Positions 8,906 through 18,589 are shown, counted from the stretch's first letter. The stretch: DNA of 64,000 bases from Nocardia nova SH22a (GCF_000523235.1 NZ_CP006850.1:2356001-2420000), one strand, 5' to 3'. Numbers and translations: made by a program. Notes: generated by a model not told the origin, from the letters alone.

Positions 8906-10363
8906 ATGAGGAACAACAGGCGATTGCGGCTGGCCGCACTGGCCGGGCTGCTCGTGCTCGGCGCGGCCGTGGCCGGTTGCGGCAGCGACGCGAAAACGAC
9001 CGCGGCACACGATGTCGCCGCCACCAACGACAATCCGTGGGCGGTCAGCGGCGCCGCGACGAACAGCGCGTCGGGGCCCAGCGGCCCGCGGCCCGGCGTG
9101 CCCGACGCCCCGCTGCACGCCGACAACGGTGACGGCGGGGAAATGGATCGCCTGGCGCTCAACACCCTGTCGGATCTGCAGGAATACTGGGGCGCGGAGT
9201 ACGGCAAGAACTTTCCCGGAACCTTCAAGCCGGTCGATCACTTCATCTCCTGGGATGCCAACGCGCCTCAGGACCAGGCGGTCACCTTCTGCCGGTCGAG
9301 CACCTACAAGGTGGTCAACGCGGCCTACTGCAAGATCGACAAGACCGTCGGCTGGGATCGCGGCAAACTACTGCCGCTGATCGCGGACAAGTACGGGAAA
9401 ATGGCCGTGGTGATGGTGCTCGCGCACGAATACGGGCACTCCCTGCAGGATCAGGCCCGGCTCAACGGCTTCTTCACCCCCGGCATCGTGCTCGAACAGC
9501 AGGCCGACTGTTTCGCGGGTGTGTTCCTGCGGCATGTGGCCGAGGGCGGCTCGGCGCATTTCACGCTCAACACCACCGACGGGCTCAACGGTGTGCTGGG
9601 TGCGGCGGTCGCGGTGCGCGACCGGGATCCCGACAATCCGAAGAATGTGCACGGTTCGGCGTTCGAACGCGTCACCGCCGTGCAGATCGGCTGGTCGGAC
9701 GGGACGGCCGGATGCAAGACCATCAACAAGAAGGAGATCCAGGAGCGGCGCGGCGGACTGCCGACGAGCTTCGAACCCGGCGACAAGGAAAGTCAGATGC
9801 CGGTGGATATCGACGGGCTCAATGCCGTGTCCGCGGCGCTGGGACGGATCTATCCGCTGGCGAAGCCGCCGACGTTCGATTACGACGGCATCGTCAAGCT
9901 GTGCGTGAAGAACAAAGCGGTGGAACCGGTGTCGTACTGCCCGTGGATGAACAAGATCGGGACCGACGTGCCGGAACTGGCCAAGCGCGCGGGTGCCCAG
10001 CCCGGTGACGACGAACCGCTGACCGCGGTGGTCGACGGCAACTACAACGCCTACGTGGTCTTCATCTCCCGCTACGCGCTGGCGGTGGAGAAGGACCGGA
10101 ATCTGTCGCTGACCGGGCCGGAGACGGCCGGTCTGCGGACCGCGTGCCTGACCGGCGCCATCACCACGAAACTCAGCGATCCGGCCAGCGATCCGCGCCT
10201 GACCGCGGGCGATCTGGACGCCGCGGTGTCCGGTCTGCTGGCCGACGGGCTCGCCGCCAGCGATGTGGACGGCAAGGTCGTGCCCAGCGGATATCAGCGG
10301 CTGGACGCTTTCCGCAGCGGTGTGCTCGACGGTGAGGGCGCCTGCCTGAACAACTACAAGTGA
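8906..10363 (+). CDS. Neutral zinc metallopeptidase-like lipoprotein
   Basis: Predicted lipoprotein of 485 residues. The ATG at 8906 follows GGGGAGG; an upstream in-frame start at 8726 would place the lipobox out of reach. The signal ends LLVLGAAVAGC. The catalytic signature is HEYGH at residues 174-178 in VMVLAHEYGHSLQDQA, with a downstream QQADCFAGVF block, as in the 'neutral zinc metallopeptidase' family where a Glu or Asp in this block completes the zinc site. The C-terminal ~200 residues are lineage-specific. Cell-envelope proteolysis is inferred; the substrate is unknown. Confidence 0.82.
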   Translation: MRNNRRLRLAALAGLLVLGAAVAGCGSDAKTTAAHDVAATNDNPWAVSGAATNSASGPSGPRPGVPDAPLHADNGDGGEMDRLALNTLSDLQEYWGAEYGKNFPGTFKPVDHFISWDANAPQDQAVTFCRSSTYKVVNAAYCKIDKTVGWDRGKLLPLIADKYGKMAVVMVLAHEYGHSLQDQARLNGFFTPGIVLEQQADCFAGVFLRHVAEGGSAHFTLNTTDGLNGVLGAAVAVRDRDPDNPKNVHGSAFERVTAVQIGWSDGTAGCKTINKKEIQERRGGLPTSFEPGDKESQMPVDIDGLNAVSAALGRIYPLAKPPTFDYDGIVKLCVKNKAVEPVSYCPWMNKIGTDVPELAKRAGAQPGDDEPLTAVVDGNYNAYVVFISRYALAVEKDRNLSLTGPETAGLRTACLTGAITTKLSDPASDPRLTAGDLDAAVSGLLADGLAASDVDGKVVPSGYQRLDAFRSGVLDGEGACLNNYK

Positions 10364-10369
10364 GGCGGA

Positions 10370-10397
10370 TGCGGCCGGGGCGTGGTCCCCGGCCGCA
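10370..10397. terminator. Bidirectional hairpin terminator between convergent genes
   Basis: TGCGGCCGGGG and CCCCGGCCGCA form a perfect 11-base stem with a CGTGGT loop. It lies between the stop of the zinc peptidase gene and the stop of the opposing lumazine synthase gene and could serve both. No U-tract follows, as is common in actinobacteria. Confidence 0.6.
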
Positions 10398-10403
10398 CAC
10401 CGG

Positions 10404-10880
<477 letters not shown>

Positions 10881-11717
10881 CTACTGCGCGCCGCTGCGCT
10901 CCTCCAACCAGCGAACCAGGTCGTCGAGGACCCGCTGCTGCTCCGGTTCGTTGAATATCTCGTGGTAGAGGCCCGGATAGCGGTGCACTGTGAGATCGGT
11001 CGCGGCACCGGCCTCGATCCGATCGGTTCCGGCGGGCGCGGCCAGCGCGTCGGCGCCGCCGTGCATGACCAGCGCCGGCACCCGCAGCGCGTCCAGATGG
11101 CTCAGCACGAATTCGGCGCCGCGCAGGATCTCGGTGGCCGTCCGGGCCGGGAGTTTGCCCCGGAACACCAGCGGATCGGAATCGTAGGCCCGCACGACCT
11201 CGGGATCGCGGCTGATCATCGCCGAATCCAGTTGCAGCACACCCAGTTCCGGTGCCCAGCGGCTCAATGCCGGGGCGAGCAGCCGCTGCACGGGGTTCCC
11301 CGCCTCGATGACCACCGGCGGCGCGGAGACCGCGATCCCCGTGACATCCAGGGGCGCGCGGGTCGCGAGATACAGCGTGATCAGGCTGCCCATGCTGTGG
11401 CCGAGGACGAAGCGCGGCAGTCCGGGATGTTTCGCGCTCGCGATATCGAGCATCGTGGCGACATTGTCGGCCGCGGCGTCCAGCGATTCGATATTCGCCT
11501 TCCGGCCCGACGACCGGCCGTGCCCGATGTGGTCGAAGGCGTACACCGCGAAACCGCTGGCCGCCAAGCGTTTACCCACATGGTCGTAGCGGCCGGAATG
11601 TTCGGCGACGCCGTGTACCAGCACCACGACCCCGCGCACGGCCCCCTCGGGCAGCCAGGCCCGCCAGAAGACCCGGCCGCCGCGTGCGTCGAATTCTCCG
11701 GTGTCGCCGGGTGTCAT
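10881..11717 (-). CDS. Monoacylglycerol lipase (Rv0183-like alpha/beta hydrolase)
   Basis: 278 residues when started at ATG 11717, which follows AGGAGG; M. tuberculosis Rv0183 has 279. The fold shows VVLVHGVAEHSGRY (oxyanion HG region), DHIGHGRSSG, GHSMGS with nucleophile Ser108, and a late LYHEIFNEPE with the catalytic His. In the family this serine lipase cleaves monoacylglycerols and can act on host or membrane lipids. It is probably co-transcribed with the lumazine synthase gene that begins ten bases after its stop; no functional link between the two is evident. Confidence 0.88.
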   Translation of the reverse strand: MTPGDTGEFDARGGRVFWRAWLPEGAVRGVVVLVHGVAEHSGRYDHVGKRLAASGFAVYAFDHIGHGRSSGRKANIESLDAAADNVATMLDIASAKHPGLPRFVLGHSMGSLITLYLATRAPLDVTGIAVSAPPVVIEAGNPVQRLLAPALSRWAPELGVLQLDSAMISRDPEVVRAYDSDPLVFRGKLPARTATEILRGAEFVLSHLDALRVPALVMHGGADALAAPAGTDRIEAGAATDLTVHRYPGLYHEIFNEPEQQRVLDDLVRWLEERSGAQ

Positions 11718-11833
11718 CGCTGCCTCCTGCGTGTTGCGGGACAATCGCGGCTCCATCCGCGCCGTGCGTCATTGTCGCGCACGGCGGGCCGGATGGGTAT
11801 GCCCCGGGGTGCGTGTGGCGCACGGCGCCGGAT

Positions 11834-12241
11834 TCAGCCCAGGTCGTAGTCGAACCACATGCGGTGGGTGCCGTCGGGGTCGACCGCCATACCGCCGGTG
11901 CCGGTGATCCCGGCGAGTTCCCCGGTGCCGCTGGACGGCACGATCGTGAAGAATTCCGCACTGCGGTCGTCGCCCGCCGTGGTGGCCGAATGCGCGAAGT
12001 TGAAGGTGCCCGCGAGCCCGTTGAGCGATCCCTCGAACGACTCCATCGCCACGTAGGTGCCCTTGCCGGTGAGCTGGTCGAAGGCCGCGGTGAACAGAGT
12101 GGCCGACCGCCCGGCCGCCTCGCCCTCGAAATGCTTTTCCAGCCGGGCGATTCCGACCGGCGTGGCGGTCGGGATGTCCGGATCGGGAATCACATCCGTG
12201 GGGACGAAGGATTTGACGGTGAACGTCGCTGTAGCTCGCAC
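11834..12241 (-). CDS. DUF3224 domain protein
   Basis: 135-residue single-domain protein matching the DUF3224 pattern: an N-terminal strand run (ATATFTVKSF), ARLEKHFEGEAAGRS, GKGTYVAMESFEGSLNGLAG and GELAGITGTGG with a terminal MWFDYDL. Proteins of this family are small beta-barrels of unknown function, related in shape to allene oxide cyclase-like barrels. It sits alone between the lipase and M20 peptidase genes, all on the minus strand. Confidence 0.78.
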   Translation of the reverse strand: MRATATFTVKSFVPTDVIPDPDIPTATPVGIARLEKHFEGEAAGRSATLFTAAFDQLTGKGTYVAMESFEGSLNGLAGTFNFAHSATTAGDDRSAEFFTIVPSSGTGELAGITGTGGMAVDPDGTHRMWFDYDLG

Positions 12242-12278
12242 CTTCTGAGACTAGCGGCGGAGTCTGACAATCCCGGCA

Positions 12279-13637
12279 TCAGCCACCGGCTCGGGTGTAG
12301 TGCGCGAGCAGTCGCCGATTGAACTCGATCAAACGGGCGTAGTTGGCGCGCGAGAGGCGCTCGTCGGTGCCGTGGATGCGTTCCAGATCCGCGGCGTCGA
12401 CGACGATCGGTGCGAAATTGCACCGGGTACCGGCGATTCCGTCGTAATGCCTGGCATCGGTGGCGCCGGGCACGATGCCGGTGGTGATCACCGCCTCCGG
12501 CACCAGATCCCGGGTGAGACCGGCGATCAGGTCGAAGGCCGGGCCGGGGCCGGTGATGTCGGTAGGCTCCGACACCGCGCCCGCCACCTCGATCGCGATA
12601 CCGGGATCGGCGATCACCCGCTCGCAGTGCGCGAGGACGGTATCGACCGAATCACCCGGCAGGATACGGAAATTCACCAGTGCCTCGGCGCTCTGCGGCA
12701 GCACGTTCGCCTTGACGCCACCGCGGATCACGGTGGGCGCGGTGGTGGTGCGGACCATGGCCTCGCTCTGCGGGCGGGCGGCCATCATCCGGGTGACGAC
12801 GCCGCTCGCGACCGGGAGCAGGCGCAGGGCCGATCGTCGTGGTTCGGCCATGGCCGGGCGCATACGGGTGAGCATGTCGGCGATCACCGGCGTCATGCGC
12901 AGCGGCATCGGGTGGTCCTGCAGCCGCGCCACCGCGCGCGCCATCCGGCCGACGGCGGTTTCGCGGCCGGGCATCGAGGAGTGGCCGCCGGTGTCGGTCG
13001 TGTGCAATCGGACGGTGGCCAAACCCTTTTCGCCGAGCATGATGGAGGCGACCGGTGCGGTGGCGCCGTCGGCGACTCCGGTGGCGATCACCCCGCCCTC
13101 GTCGAGCAGCAGATCGGCGTGCACGCGCAGGTCCCGCAGCCGCTGCGCCATCCGGGCGGCGCCGGTCTGCCCGAAGATCTCCTCGTCGTGGCCGAAGGCG
13201 AGGTAGATGGTCCGGCGCGGGCGGCGGCCCTCGGCGAGCAGGGATTCGACCGCCTCCAGGATCGCCATGACCCGGCTCTTGTCGTCGATCGCGCCACGGC
13301 CCCAGACGAATTCGTCGTCCACCACGCCCGCGAACGGGGGATGGGTCCAGCGCTGCTCGTCGTCGACGGGAACCACGTCCTGATGGGCGAGCAGCACCGC
13401 CGCCGTGCCGGAACCGGTGCCCGGCCAGCGATACAGGCGGCTGTGGCCGAATCGTTCCAGTTCCAGCCGGGAGTGCACCAGCGGGAAACAGGTTTCGAGA
13501 TGGCTTGCCAGCCGGTCGAATTCGGCTATGTCGGGCTCGGCGTCGTCGCGGGAGACGGTGGCGCAGCGCAGTGCGGCGGCCAGGCGCTCGGCGGTCCGGT
13601 CGTCGATATCGCTGATGCTCTGATTCGTCGCGGTCAT
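12279..13637 (-). CDS. M20 family metallopeptidase (PM20D1/CPS1-like)
   Basis: 452 residues. The dinuclear-zinc signatures of M20 enzymes are present: AVLLAHQDVVPVD (His and Asp), WGRGAIDDKS (bridging Asp), FGHDEEIFGQTGA (catalytic Glu pair) and a late GATDARHY. A dimerisation lid lies between about residues 200 and 310. The longest spacing and the QRWTHPPFAGVVDDEF block resemble carboxypeptidase S / PM20D1 enzymes, which cleave or form N-acyl amino acids. Cytoplasmic peptidase or amidohydrolase activity is likely; the substrate is uncertain. Confidence 0.88.
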   Translation of the reverse strand: MTATNQSISDIDDRTAERLAAALRCATVSRDDAEPDIAEFDRLASHLETCFPLVHSRLELERFGHSRLYRWPGTGSGTAAVLLAHQDVVPVDDEQRWTHPPFAGVVDDEFVWGRGAIDDKSRVMAILEAVESLLAEGRRPRRTIYLAFGHDEEIFGQTGAARMAQRLRDLRVHADLLLDEGGVIATGVADGATAPVASIMLGEKGLATVRLHTTDTGGHSSMPGRETAVGRMARAVARLQDHPMPLRMTPVIADMLTRMRPAMAEPRRSALRLLPVASGVVTRMMAARPQSEAMVRTTTAPTVIRGGVKANVLPQSAEALVNFRILPGDSVDTVLAHCERVIADPGIAIEVAGAVSEPTDITGPGPAFDLIAGLTRDLVPEAVITTGIVPGATDARHYDGIAGTRCNFAPIVVDAADLERIHGTDERLSRANYARLIEFNRRLLAHYTRAGG

Positions 13638-13695
13638 CGACTGTCGAGTCTGCCACCGCCGCCCGCCGCATTCGCCGATCAGGGTCGGATTCGGC

Positions 13696-14604
13696 TCAGA
13701 TGGGACGCAGGTCGATCACCTTGCGCAGCCGGGCGCGGTCGCGTTCGAGCTTGCGCGCCTCGTAGGCAATGGGGAAGTAGCGGATCCGCTCGGGCAGCAG
13801 CGGCACCAGGTGCGCCAGCACCCAGCCCAGGACCCGCAGCTTGCGCTCGTCGGCGGCGGTCCAGGTCAGGCCCAGTTTGCGGCGCGCCGGTTCCGGGGTG
13901 GTGCCGACCGTGCAGAAGTACTGCATCCGGCCCAGCGGTGAGGCCGCCAGATTCCACAGCGGGATCAGCGGCTTGGGCAGCGACTTCGGAGCCCGCACAT
14001 TGCGGATGGTCTTCAGGTAATCGCGCGCGGTGTCGGTGGCGACGAGATGGTTCTCGACGGCATCGGCGAAGAAGACCTCGAAGTCGGCGTAGGTCGCGGG
14101 CATCTCCTTGGGGGCCACCGAGAACATCCGCTGCAGTTGCAGGACCTCCTGGTAGTACTGGTTCTTCTCGGCGTCGGTGAGCGTGCCGGTGCTGAAGTAC
14201 TTCGAGCCCTCGGTGAAGGCGAACGTCCCGGTGTGCAGCACCCACGCCCACGGGCCCGACGCCAGCGCTGAGTGCTTCTTGCCGTGCTCGTCGACGGTGT
14301 TGAGGGAGGCGTGCATGTGACGCAGCCGCTCGGCCTCGGCCACCGCCTCGTCACCGCCGTAGGTCCAGGTCATCACGGCGGCGAGGCTGCGCATGGCCCG
14401 GCCCATCGGGTCGGTGCGGAAGGTGGAGTGCTCGTCGACGACCGCGGAGATCGTCGGTTCCATGGTCTGCAGCAGGAAGGCCGAACCCGCGGTGAGGGAG
14501 AAGGTGATCAGCCCGACCTCGTCCCACATGCGGGTTCCGGGCTGGATCGGCTGCCGGGGTCCGAGCTCGTTCGTGTGCTCGATCCGTGCGACTGACGCGG
14601 TCAT
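13696..14604 (-). CDS. MpaB/rubber-oxygenase-type oxygenase (DUF2236)
   Basis: 302 residues with the DUF2236 pattern shared by fungal MpaB and latex-clearing/rubber oxygenases, which bind haem b. Recognisable segments are AGSAFLLQTMEPTISAVVDE, a central LRHMHASLN, WAWVLHTGTFAFTEGSKYF and a YYQEVLQLQRMF helix. The histidines in RHMHA and VLHTG are candidate haem ligands. ATG 14604 follows AAGGAG. A long, nearly perfect dyad lies 22 bases upstream (14626-14670), so the gene is probably controlled by a dimeric repressor. The actual substrate is unknown. Confidence 0.83.
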   Translation of the reverse strand: MTASVARIEHTNELGPRQPIQPGTRMWDEVGLITFSLTAGSAFLLQTMEPTISAVVDEHSTFRTDPMGRAMRSLAAVMTWTYGGDEAVAEAERLRHMHASLNTVDEHGKKHSALASGPWAWVLHTGTFAFTEGSKYFSTGTLTDAEKNQYYQEVLQLQRMFSVAPKEMPATYADFEVFFADAVENHLVATDTARDYLKTIRNVRAPKSLPKPLIPLWNLAASPLGRMQYFCTVGTTPEPARRKLGLTWTAADERKLRVLGWVLAHLVPLLPERIRYFPIAYEARKLERDRARLRKVIDLRPI

Positions 14605-14625
14605 GCGGTGATCTCCTTCGACCCC

Positions 14626-14670
14626 TGGACACGATGAGAGGATTACATGCGAATCATCTCATCGTGTCCA
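14626..14670. promoter_or_regulatory. Operator-like dyad upstream of the MpaB gene
   Basis: TGGACACGATGAGA (14626-14639) and TCTCATCGTGTCCA (14657-14670) are perfect 14-base arms. Inside them GATT/AATC adds four more pairs, so nearly all of a 45-base element is palindromic. The size and position, 22 bases from the MpaB start, suit a TetR-family operator. No TetR gene is adjacent; the only one in the window is at 23745-24299 and has a different operator. The site could also serve the plus-strand small gene at 14770. Confidence 0.65.
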
Positions 14671-14769
14671 AGGTTTGGCAAGGAGTGCGGTCGTGCGCTG
14701 AAATCCCGGTCGTCCGGTGGAAGAATGGTGTTCCACTTCCAGTCGAGGGTGGGGAGGAGGGAGCCGGCC

Positions 14770-14925
14770 ATGGTTCACGTCTCGGTCCTGCGGGGCTTGC
14801 GCGCCCGAGCCCGGCGTGCGCTGGCCCGCCACACCCTCACCGATGTGGAGCGCCGCAATCTCGCGGCGGCACACGGGCACCCCGCCGTGTACACCGCGTC
14901 GCTGGGCAGTCATCCGCACCTGTGA
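14770..14925 (+). CDS. Small basic protein, hypothetical
   Basis: 51-residue frame beginning MVHVSVLRGLRARARRALAR. ATG 14770 has a strong GGAGGAGGGA ribosome site seven bases upstream, the main support for reality. The product is strongly basic in its first half (Arg-rich amphipathic helix) and ends NLAAAHGHPAVYTASLGSHP. No family is recognised. It is transcribed away from the MpaB gene across the dyad at 14626-14670. Confidence 0.45.
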   Translation: MVHVSVLRGLRARARRALARHTLTDVERRNLAAAHGHPAVYTASLGSHPHL

Positions 14926-14997
14926 GATCCGGCCGACGGCCGCTGCCGGATTCCGGTAACGTCGCGCGCGGAAAGCCGTGCGGCGGTGGGGGGATGG

Positions 14998-16512
14998 ATG
15001 TCGCGAAAGCATCGAGGTGTCAGGCGGTTACGTGGTGTCGCGGCGTTGATCGTCGCGGTGTCGCTGTCGCTCGCGGCCTGCGGGGACGACGCCGAGACGG
15101 TTCGTTTTCCCGCCGACGTGGCGCAGACGGTGGACCGGATCGTCGAAACGAGTATCGCGGCGGGTCTGATACCGGGTGCGACGGTGTCGATCATCGATCC
15201 GCAGCGGGGGACCTACACCCACGCCTACGGGGTGGCCGACATCGGCACCGGCAGGCCCGCGGATGTCCACGACCGCTACCGGATCGGCAGTATCACCAAG
15301 ACGTTCACCGCGACAGCGGTACTGCGGCTGGCCGATCAGGGCAAGCTGTCACTCGACGATCATCTGTCGCGCTATGTCGGCGGAATTCCCAACGGGGACA
15401 TCATCAGACTGCGTGATCTGCTCGGAATGCGCGGCGGGGTCTACAACTACGCCGCCGACCCGTCGTATCTGGGATACGCGATCGGCCGCCCCGACGGAGA
15501 GGTCTACGACCGGGAGAGCGCCCTGCGCGTGATTCGCTCGCATCCGGAGAAGGCGCAGCCGCCCGACATCCGGACGGTCTATTCGAACTCCGAGTACTTC
15601 CTGCTCGGCATCGTCCTGGAGAAGGCCACCGGGCGTCCGCTGCGGGACGTGCTGAACTCGGTGGCGGCCGACCTCGGCCTGCCCGATACCGAATATCCGC
15701 TCGGCCCAGCACTTCTCCCGCCCGCGAGCCGCGGCTACGCCTACCAGGCGGGCAAACCGGTCGATGTGACCTCGTTCGTCGGCCCGGAGGCGGTCGGTGC
15801 CGCCGGTGCCATGGTGTCGACGGTCGGCGACCTGGGGCAGTACGTCCTGAAACTCGACCGGGGCGACCTGCTGAAACCGGACACCTTCCGCGCCCGATCC
15901 GCGTTCACTCCGATGGACGGCTCCGTATACGGGCTCGGTCTGTGGAAGGTGGGATCGTGGATCGGTCACAACGGCGCCATTCCGGGATACAGCTCGATCG
16001 CCATGGCGATGCCGGACCGTGGGGTGAGTGTGGCGGTCCTGGTCAACCAGGAGACGCTGCCCATGGAGCCGTTCTCGATCCGGGCCGACAACGTCTTCGA
16101 CCGCATCGCGGACGCGCTCTATCCGGGCACACTCCGCCCGGCCACCCCACCCGCGCAGTCGCCCCCGATCCCGTCCCCGGCCGATCTCACCCCCAGACTC
16201 CAGGCCACCCTCGATCCCGCGGCGAACCCGGCGACCCCACCACTGCCCATCGAGGGCACCGACGCCGATCCCGCCCTGCCCGCCACGATCGCCGACGCCT
16301 ACCGCTCCCAGGGAATTTCGCTACGCGTCGACCGGACCACCGACTTCGGCAACGGCGTCATGGCAGCCACCACAACCCTGACCACCGGCAACGACAGCGT
16401 CCCGATGATCATCATGCTGAACGCGCACAACGGCACCTGGACCCTGTCCCGCGGCTGGGCCTGCGAGTCCCTGGCCGCGTTCTCCCCGCAGCACTCCCCG
16501 GCCTGCGGGTGA
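14998..16512 (+). CDS. Beta-lactamase/DD-peptidase-fold serine hydrolase lipoprotein
   Basis: Predicted lipoprotein of 504 residues (ATG 14998). The signal ends SLSLAAC with lipidated Cys28. The serine beta-lactamase-like domain (class C / DD-carboxypeptidase type) spans about residues 40-375 with SITK at 98-101 (nucleophile Ser98, Lys101) and a later YSNSEY matching the YxN motif. A Pro-rich linker near 380-405 leads to a ~90-residue C-terminal domain ending in a Cys-containing tail (GWACESLAAFSPQHSPACG). Esterase or peptidase activity on an envelope substrate is likely; true beta-lactam hydrolysis is not implied. Confidence 0.85.
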   Translation: MSRKHRGVRRLRGVAALIVAVSLSLAACGDDAETVRFPADVAQTVDRIVETSIAAGLIPGATVSIIDPQRGTYTHAYGVADIGTGRPADVHDRYRIGSITKTFTATAVLRLADQGKLSLDDHLSRYVGGIPNGDIIRLRDLLGMRGGVYNYAADPSYLGYAIGRPDGEVYDRESALRVIRSHPEKAQPPDIRTVYSNSEYFLLGIVLEKATGRPLRDVLNSVAADLGLPDTEYPLGPALLPPASRGYAYQAGKPVDVTSFVGPEAVGAAGAMVSTVGDLGQYVLKLDRGDLLKPDTFRARSAFTPMDGSVYGLGLWKVGSWIGHNGAIPGYSSIAMAMPDRGVSVAVLVNQETLPMEPFSIRADNVFDRIADALYPGTLRPATPPAQSPPIPSPADLTPRLQATLDPAANPATPPLPIEGTDADPALPATIADAYRSQGISLRVDRTTDFGNGVMAATTTLTTGNDSVPMIIMLNAHNGTWTLSRGWACESLAAFSPQHSPACG

Positions 16513-16644
16513 GCCCGGATGTTCCGCCTCGCGCGGATCAGTCTGTCGCGCCGGAGGTCTCGGACCCGTCGTATGCCTGGTTGTCGAGCGTTCGCCGCTC
16601 TCGGGGTTGACCTGGAGTGCGCTACAGATTCTAGAGTCACGGAC

Positions 16645-17628
16645 ATGGGGAGCATCGCAACGCATCAACGACCGATCGGCTCGGGCTACGGCCGCGACAC
16701 CACCAGCGCGGATGTGATGGCGGGGGTGGATCTCACCGGAAAGGTCGCGGTCGTGACCGGAGGTTATTCCGGTCTCGGACTGGACACCACGAAACACCTG
16801 ATTTCGGCTGGGGCGCAGGTGATCATTCCGGCGCGACGGCCGGAGATGGCACGTGCGGCGGTCGCAGAGTTCAGCGACCAGGCTCTGGTGGTGGACGCGG
16901 ATCTGGCCGATCTGGAATCGGTCCATCGTTGTGCCACGGATCTTTCCAGTGACATCGACCGGATCGACTATCTGTTCGCGACTGCGGGAATCATGGCCAC
17001 GCCGCTGCGGCGAGTGGGACCTGGTCGGGAGAACCAATTCGCGGTCAACCATCTCGGTCACTTCGCGCTGACGGCGCATCTGTGGCCGCTGCTGATACGC
17101 GGCCGTGCACGCGTCATCGTCTATTCCTCCGCAGGCCACCACTATTCGGGCATCCGCTGGAACGACCTGCACTTCGAGCGCGGTTACGACAAGTGGGAGG
17201 CATACGGCCAGGCCAAGACGGCGAACATCCTGTTCGCAGTTCAGCTGGACCGTATCGGCGCCGCATCCGGTATCCGATCGTTCGCCCTGCATCCAGGAGC
17301 GATCCTGACACCTCTGCAACGTCATCTCGGCGCCGAGGAAATGGTCGAGCGCGGCTGGATCGACGCCGACGGGAACCCGATCGACCCGACGTTCAAATCT
17401 GTGAGTCAAGGCGCCGCAACGGGTCTCTGGGCCGCGACCACACCCCAACTCACTGACAGGGGCGGCGTCTATCTGGAGGACTGCGATATCGCGGACGTCG
17501 CAACTCCTGACGGCAATGGTGGCGGCGTGATGCCGTACGCCATCGATCCCGCCGAAGCATCCCGGCTGTGGGCAATCAGCGCGGAGCTGACCGGTGTCAC
17601 CGTGCCAGGAGCCGGCAGGGAGAGGTGA
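16645..17628 (+). CDS. Short-chain dehydrogenase/reductase
   Basis: 327 residues from ATG 16645. The N-terminus has the RPIGSGYG extension common in this oxidoreductase group before the Rossmann fold. The cofactor loop is TGGYSGLG, the catalytic strand gives VIVYSSAGHH, and the active site is YGQAK (Tyr, Lys). An NADP-type preference is plausible from IIPARRPEM after beta-2. The substrate pocket lid lies in the last 90 residues. It is monocistronic by position and ends 15 bases from the convergent XRE gene. Confidence 0.87.
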   Translation: MGSIATHQRPIGSGYGRDTTSADVMAGVDLTGKVAVVTGGYSGLGLDTTKHLISAGAQVIIPARRPEMARAAVAEFSDQALVVDADLADLESVHRCATDLSSDIDRIDYLFATAGIMATPLRRVGPGRENQFAVNHLGHFALTAHLWPLLIRGRARVIVYSSAGHHYSGIRWNDLHFERGYDKWEAYGQAKTANILFAVQLDRIGAASGIRSFALHPGAILTPLQRHLGAEEMVERGWIDADGNPIDPTFKSVSQGAATGLWAATTPQLTDRGGVYLEDCDIADVATPDGNGGGVMPYAIDPAEASRLWAISAELTGVTVPGAGRER

Positions 17629-17643
17629 GCCACGGCGCGGCGG

Positions 17644-18393
17644 CTACTCCAGCTCAGGCGGCCGGTCGTATTCCTCGATCGTGGCCTTCGATGTCGACCG
17701 GTCCTGGAGGATCAGCTCCCACGGGCCGACGTTCACGTCGAAGTTCTTGCCGAAGCCGACCCACTTTCCCGCCAGCCGGGTTGCCGTCAGCTCCGAAAGT
17801 AGTTGGATCGCACCGAAGTACCGGGCGCCCTTGTAGTAGCCGTTCGGCGCGGTGACCTCCGACCATGTTCCGGTCGTGACGTGCCCGTCGATGGTGAGAT
17901 CGAGTTCGAGGGTGCTGGCCGCGGAGTTCGGCAGGCTCCGCACGGTCAGCCGGTCTCCGTGCTGCAGGAGGACGACATAGTGCGACGACGTGAACGTCCT
18001 GTCCCGCCCGGAGGAGAAGAACTCGTACCGCGACAACCAGATTCCCGAATAGGTGCCGGTGCTCGGCTGTGGTGTCACGGCGCCCGGGTGACGATCCTCG
18101 GGCACATCACCGATCGGCGATTGCACCTCGTGTCCGGCGGTGTTGTCACCGGACAGGCTGCGCCCGGCCATGACGGCGCCGAAGCCGAGGCTCTCGATCG
18201 GCAGTCGCATCACCTGTTCGAGAGCCCGTGCGTGTGAGGGGCGTGGGTTGGTGGTCGCCCCGGATTCCCAGCGCTGTACGAGTCGTTTTGTGGCGCTTGC
18301 ACATCCCGCCTCGCGAAGGGCTCGCGCGAGGTCGTCTTGGCTGAGGAGTCGTGCCGTGCGGGCGGCGCGCAGGGCGGCGTTCGGCGTTCCCAT
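17644..18393 (-). CDS. XRE-family regulator with C-terminal sensor domain
   Basis: 249 residues. An N-terminal helix-turn-helix (about residues 5-65, LLSQDDLARALREAGCASA then LVQRWESGATTNPRP) is followed by a linker and a C-terminal beta-rich domain (about 110-240) with TYSGIWLSRYEFFSSGRDR and KGARYFGAIQL. This tail is unfamiliar but looks like a ligand or effector module. Direct repeats at 8-11 base spacing just upstream (18408-18452) are likely its operator. It opens the accessory patch 17.6-21.1 kb. Confidence 0.75.
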   Translation of the reverse strand: MGTPNAALRAARTARLLSQDDLARALREAGCASATKRLVQRWESGATTNPRPSHARALEQVMRLPIESLGFGAVMAGRSLSGDNTAGHEVQSPIGDVPEDRHPGAVTPQPSTGTYSGIWLSRYEFFSSGRDRTFTSSHYVVLLQHGDRLTVRSLPNSAASTLELDLTIDGHVTTGTWSEVTAPNGYYKGARYFGAIQLLSELTATRLAGKWVGFGKNFDVNVGPWELILQDRSTSKATIEEYDRPPELE

Positions 18394-18407
18394 GCGCTCA
18401 CCGTAGA

Positions 18408-18452
18408 TGAATGACGCCTGAATGTCGCCCTCTTTGCGTATTCATTGACGCC
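18408..18452. promoter_or_regulatory. Iteron-like repeats upstream of the XRE gene
   Basis: TGAATGACGCC (18408-18418) and TGAATGTCGCC (18419-18429) are head-to-tail copies with one mismatch. A third related copy, TTCATTGACGCC, ends at 18452. GAATGACGC also pairs imperfectly with GCGTATTC at 18436-18443. The array starts 15 bases upstream of the XRE start and faces the small membrane gene at 18590, so it could control both directions. Confidence 0.45.
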
Positions 18453-18589
18453 GGTTCCGTCGTCGCCAGGGCATGCGTGTCGAAGCGATTCTGAGGTGGT
18501 CCCGGCGCTGGTGCGCTTCGCACCTCGCCGTCGGAGACATTCCGAGCGGGTGCTTGTACTCGAGCGCCCTGACAGTGAGAGGTGCGCGT

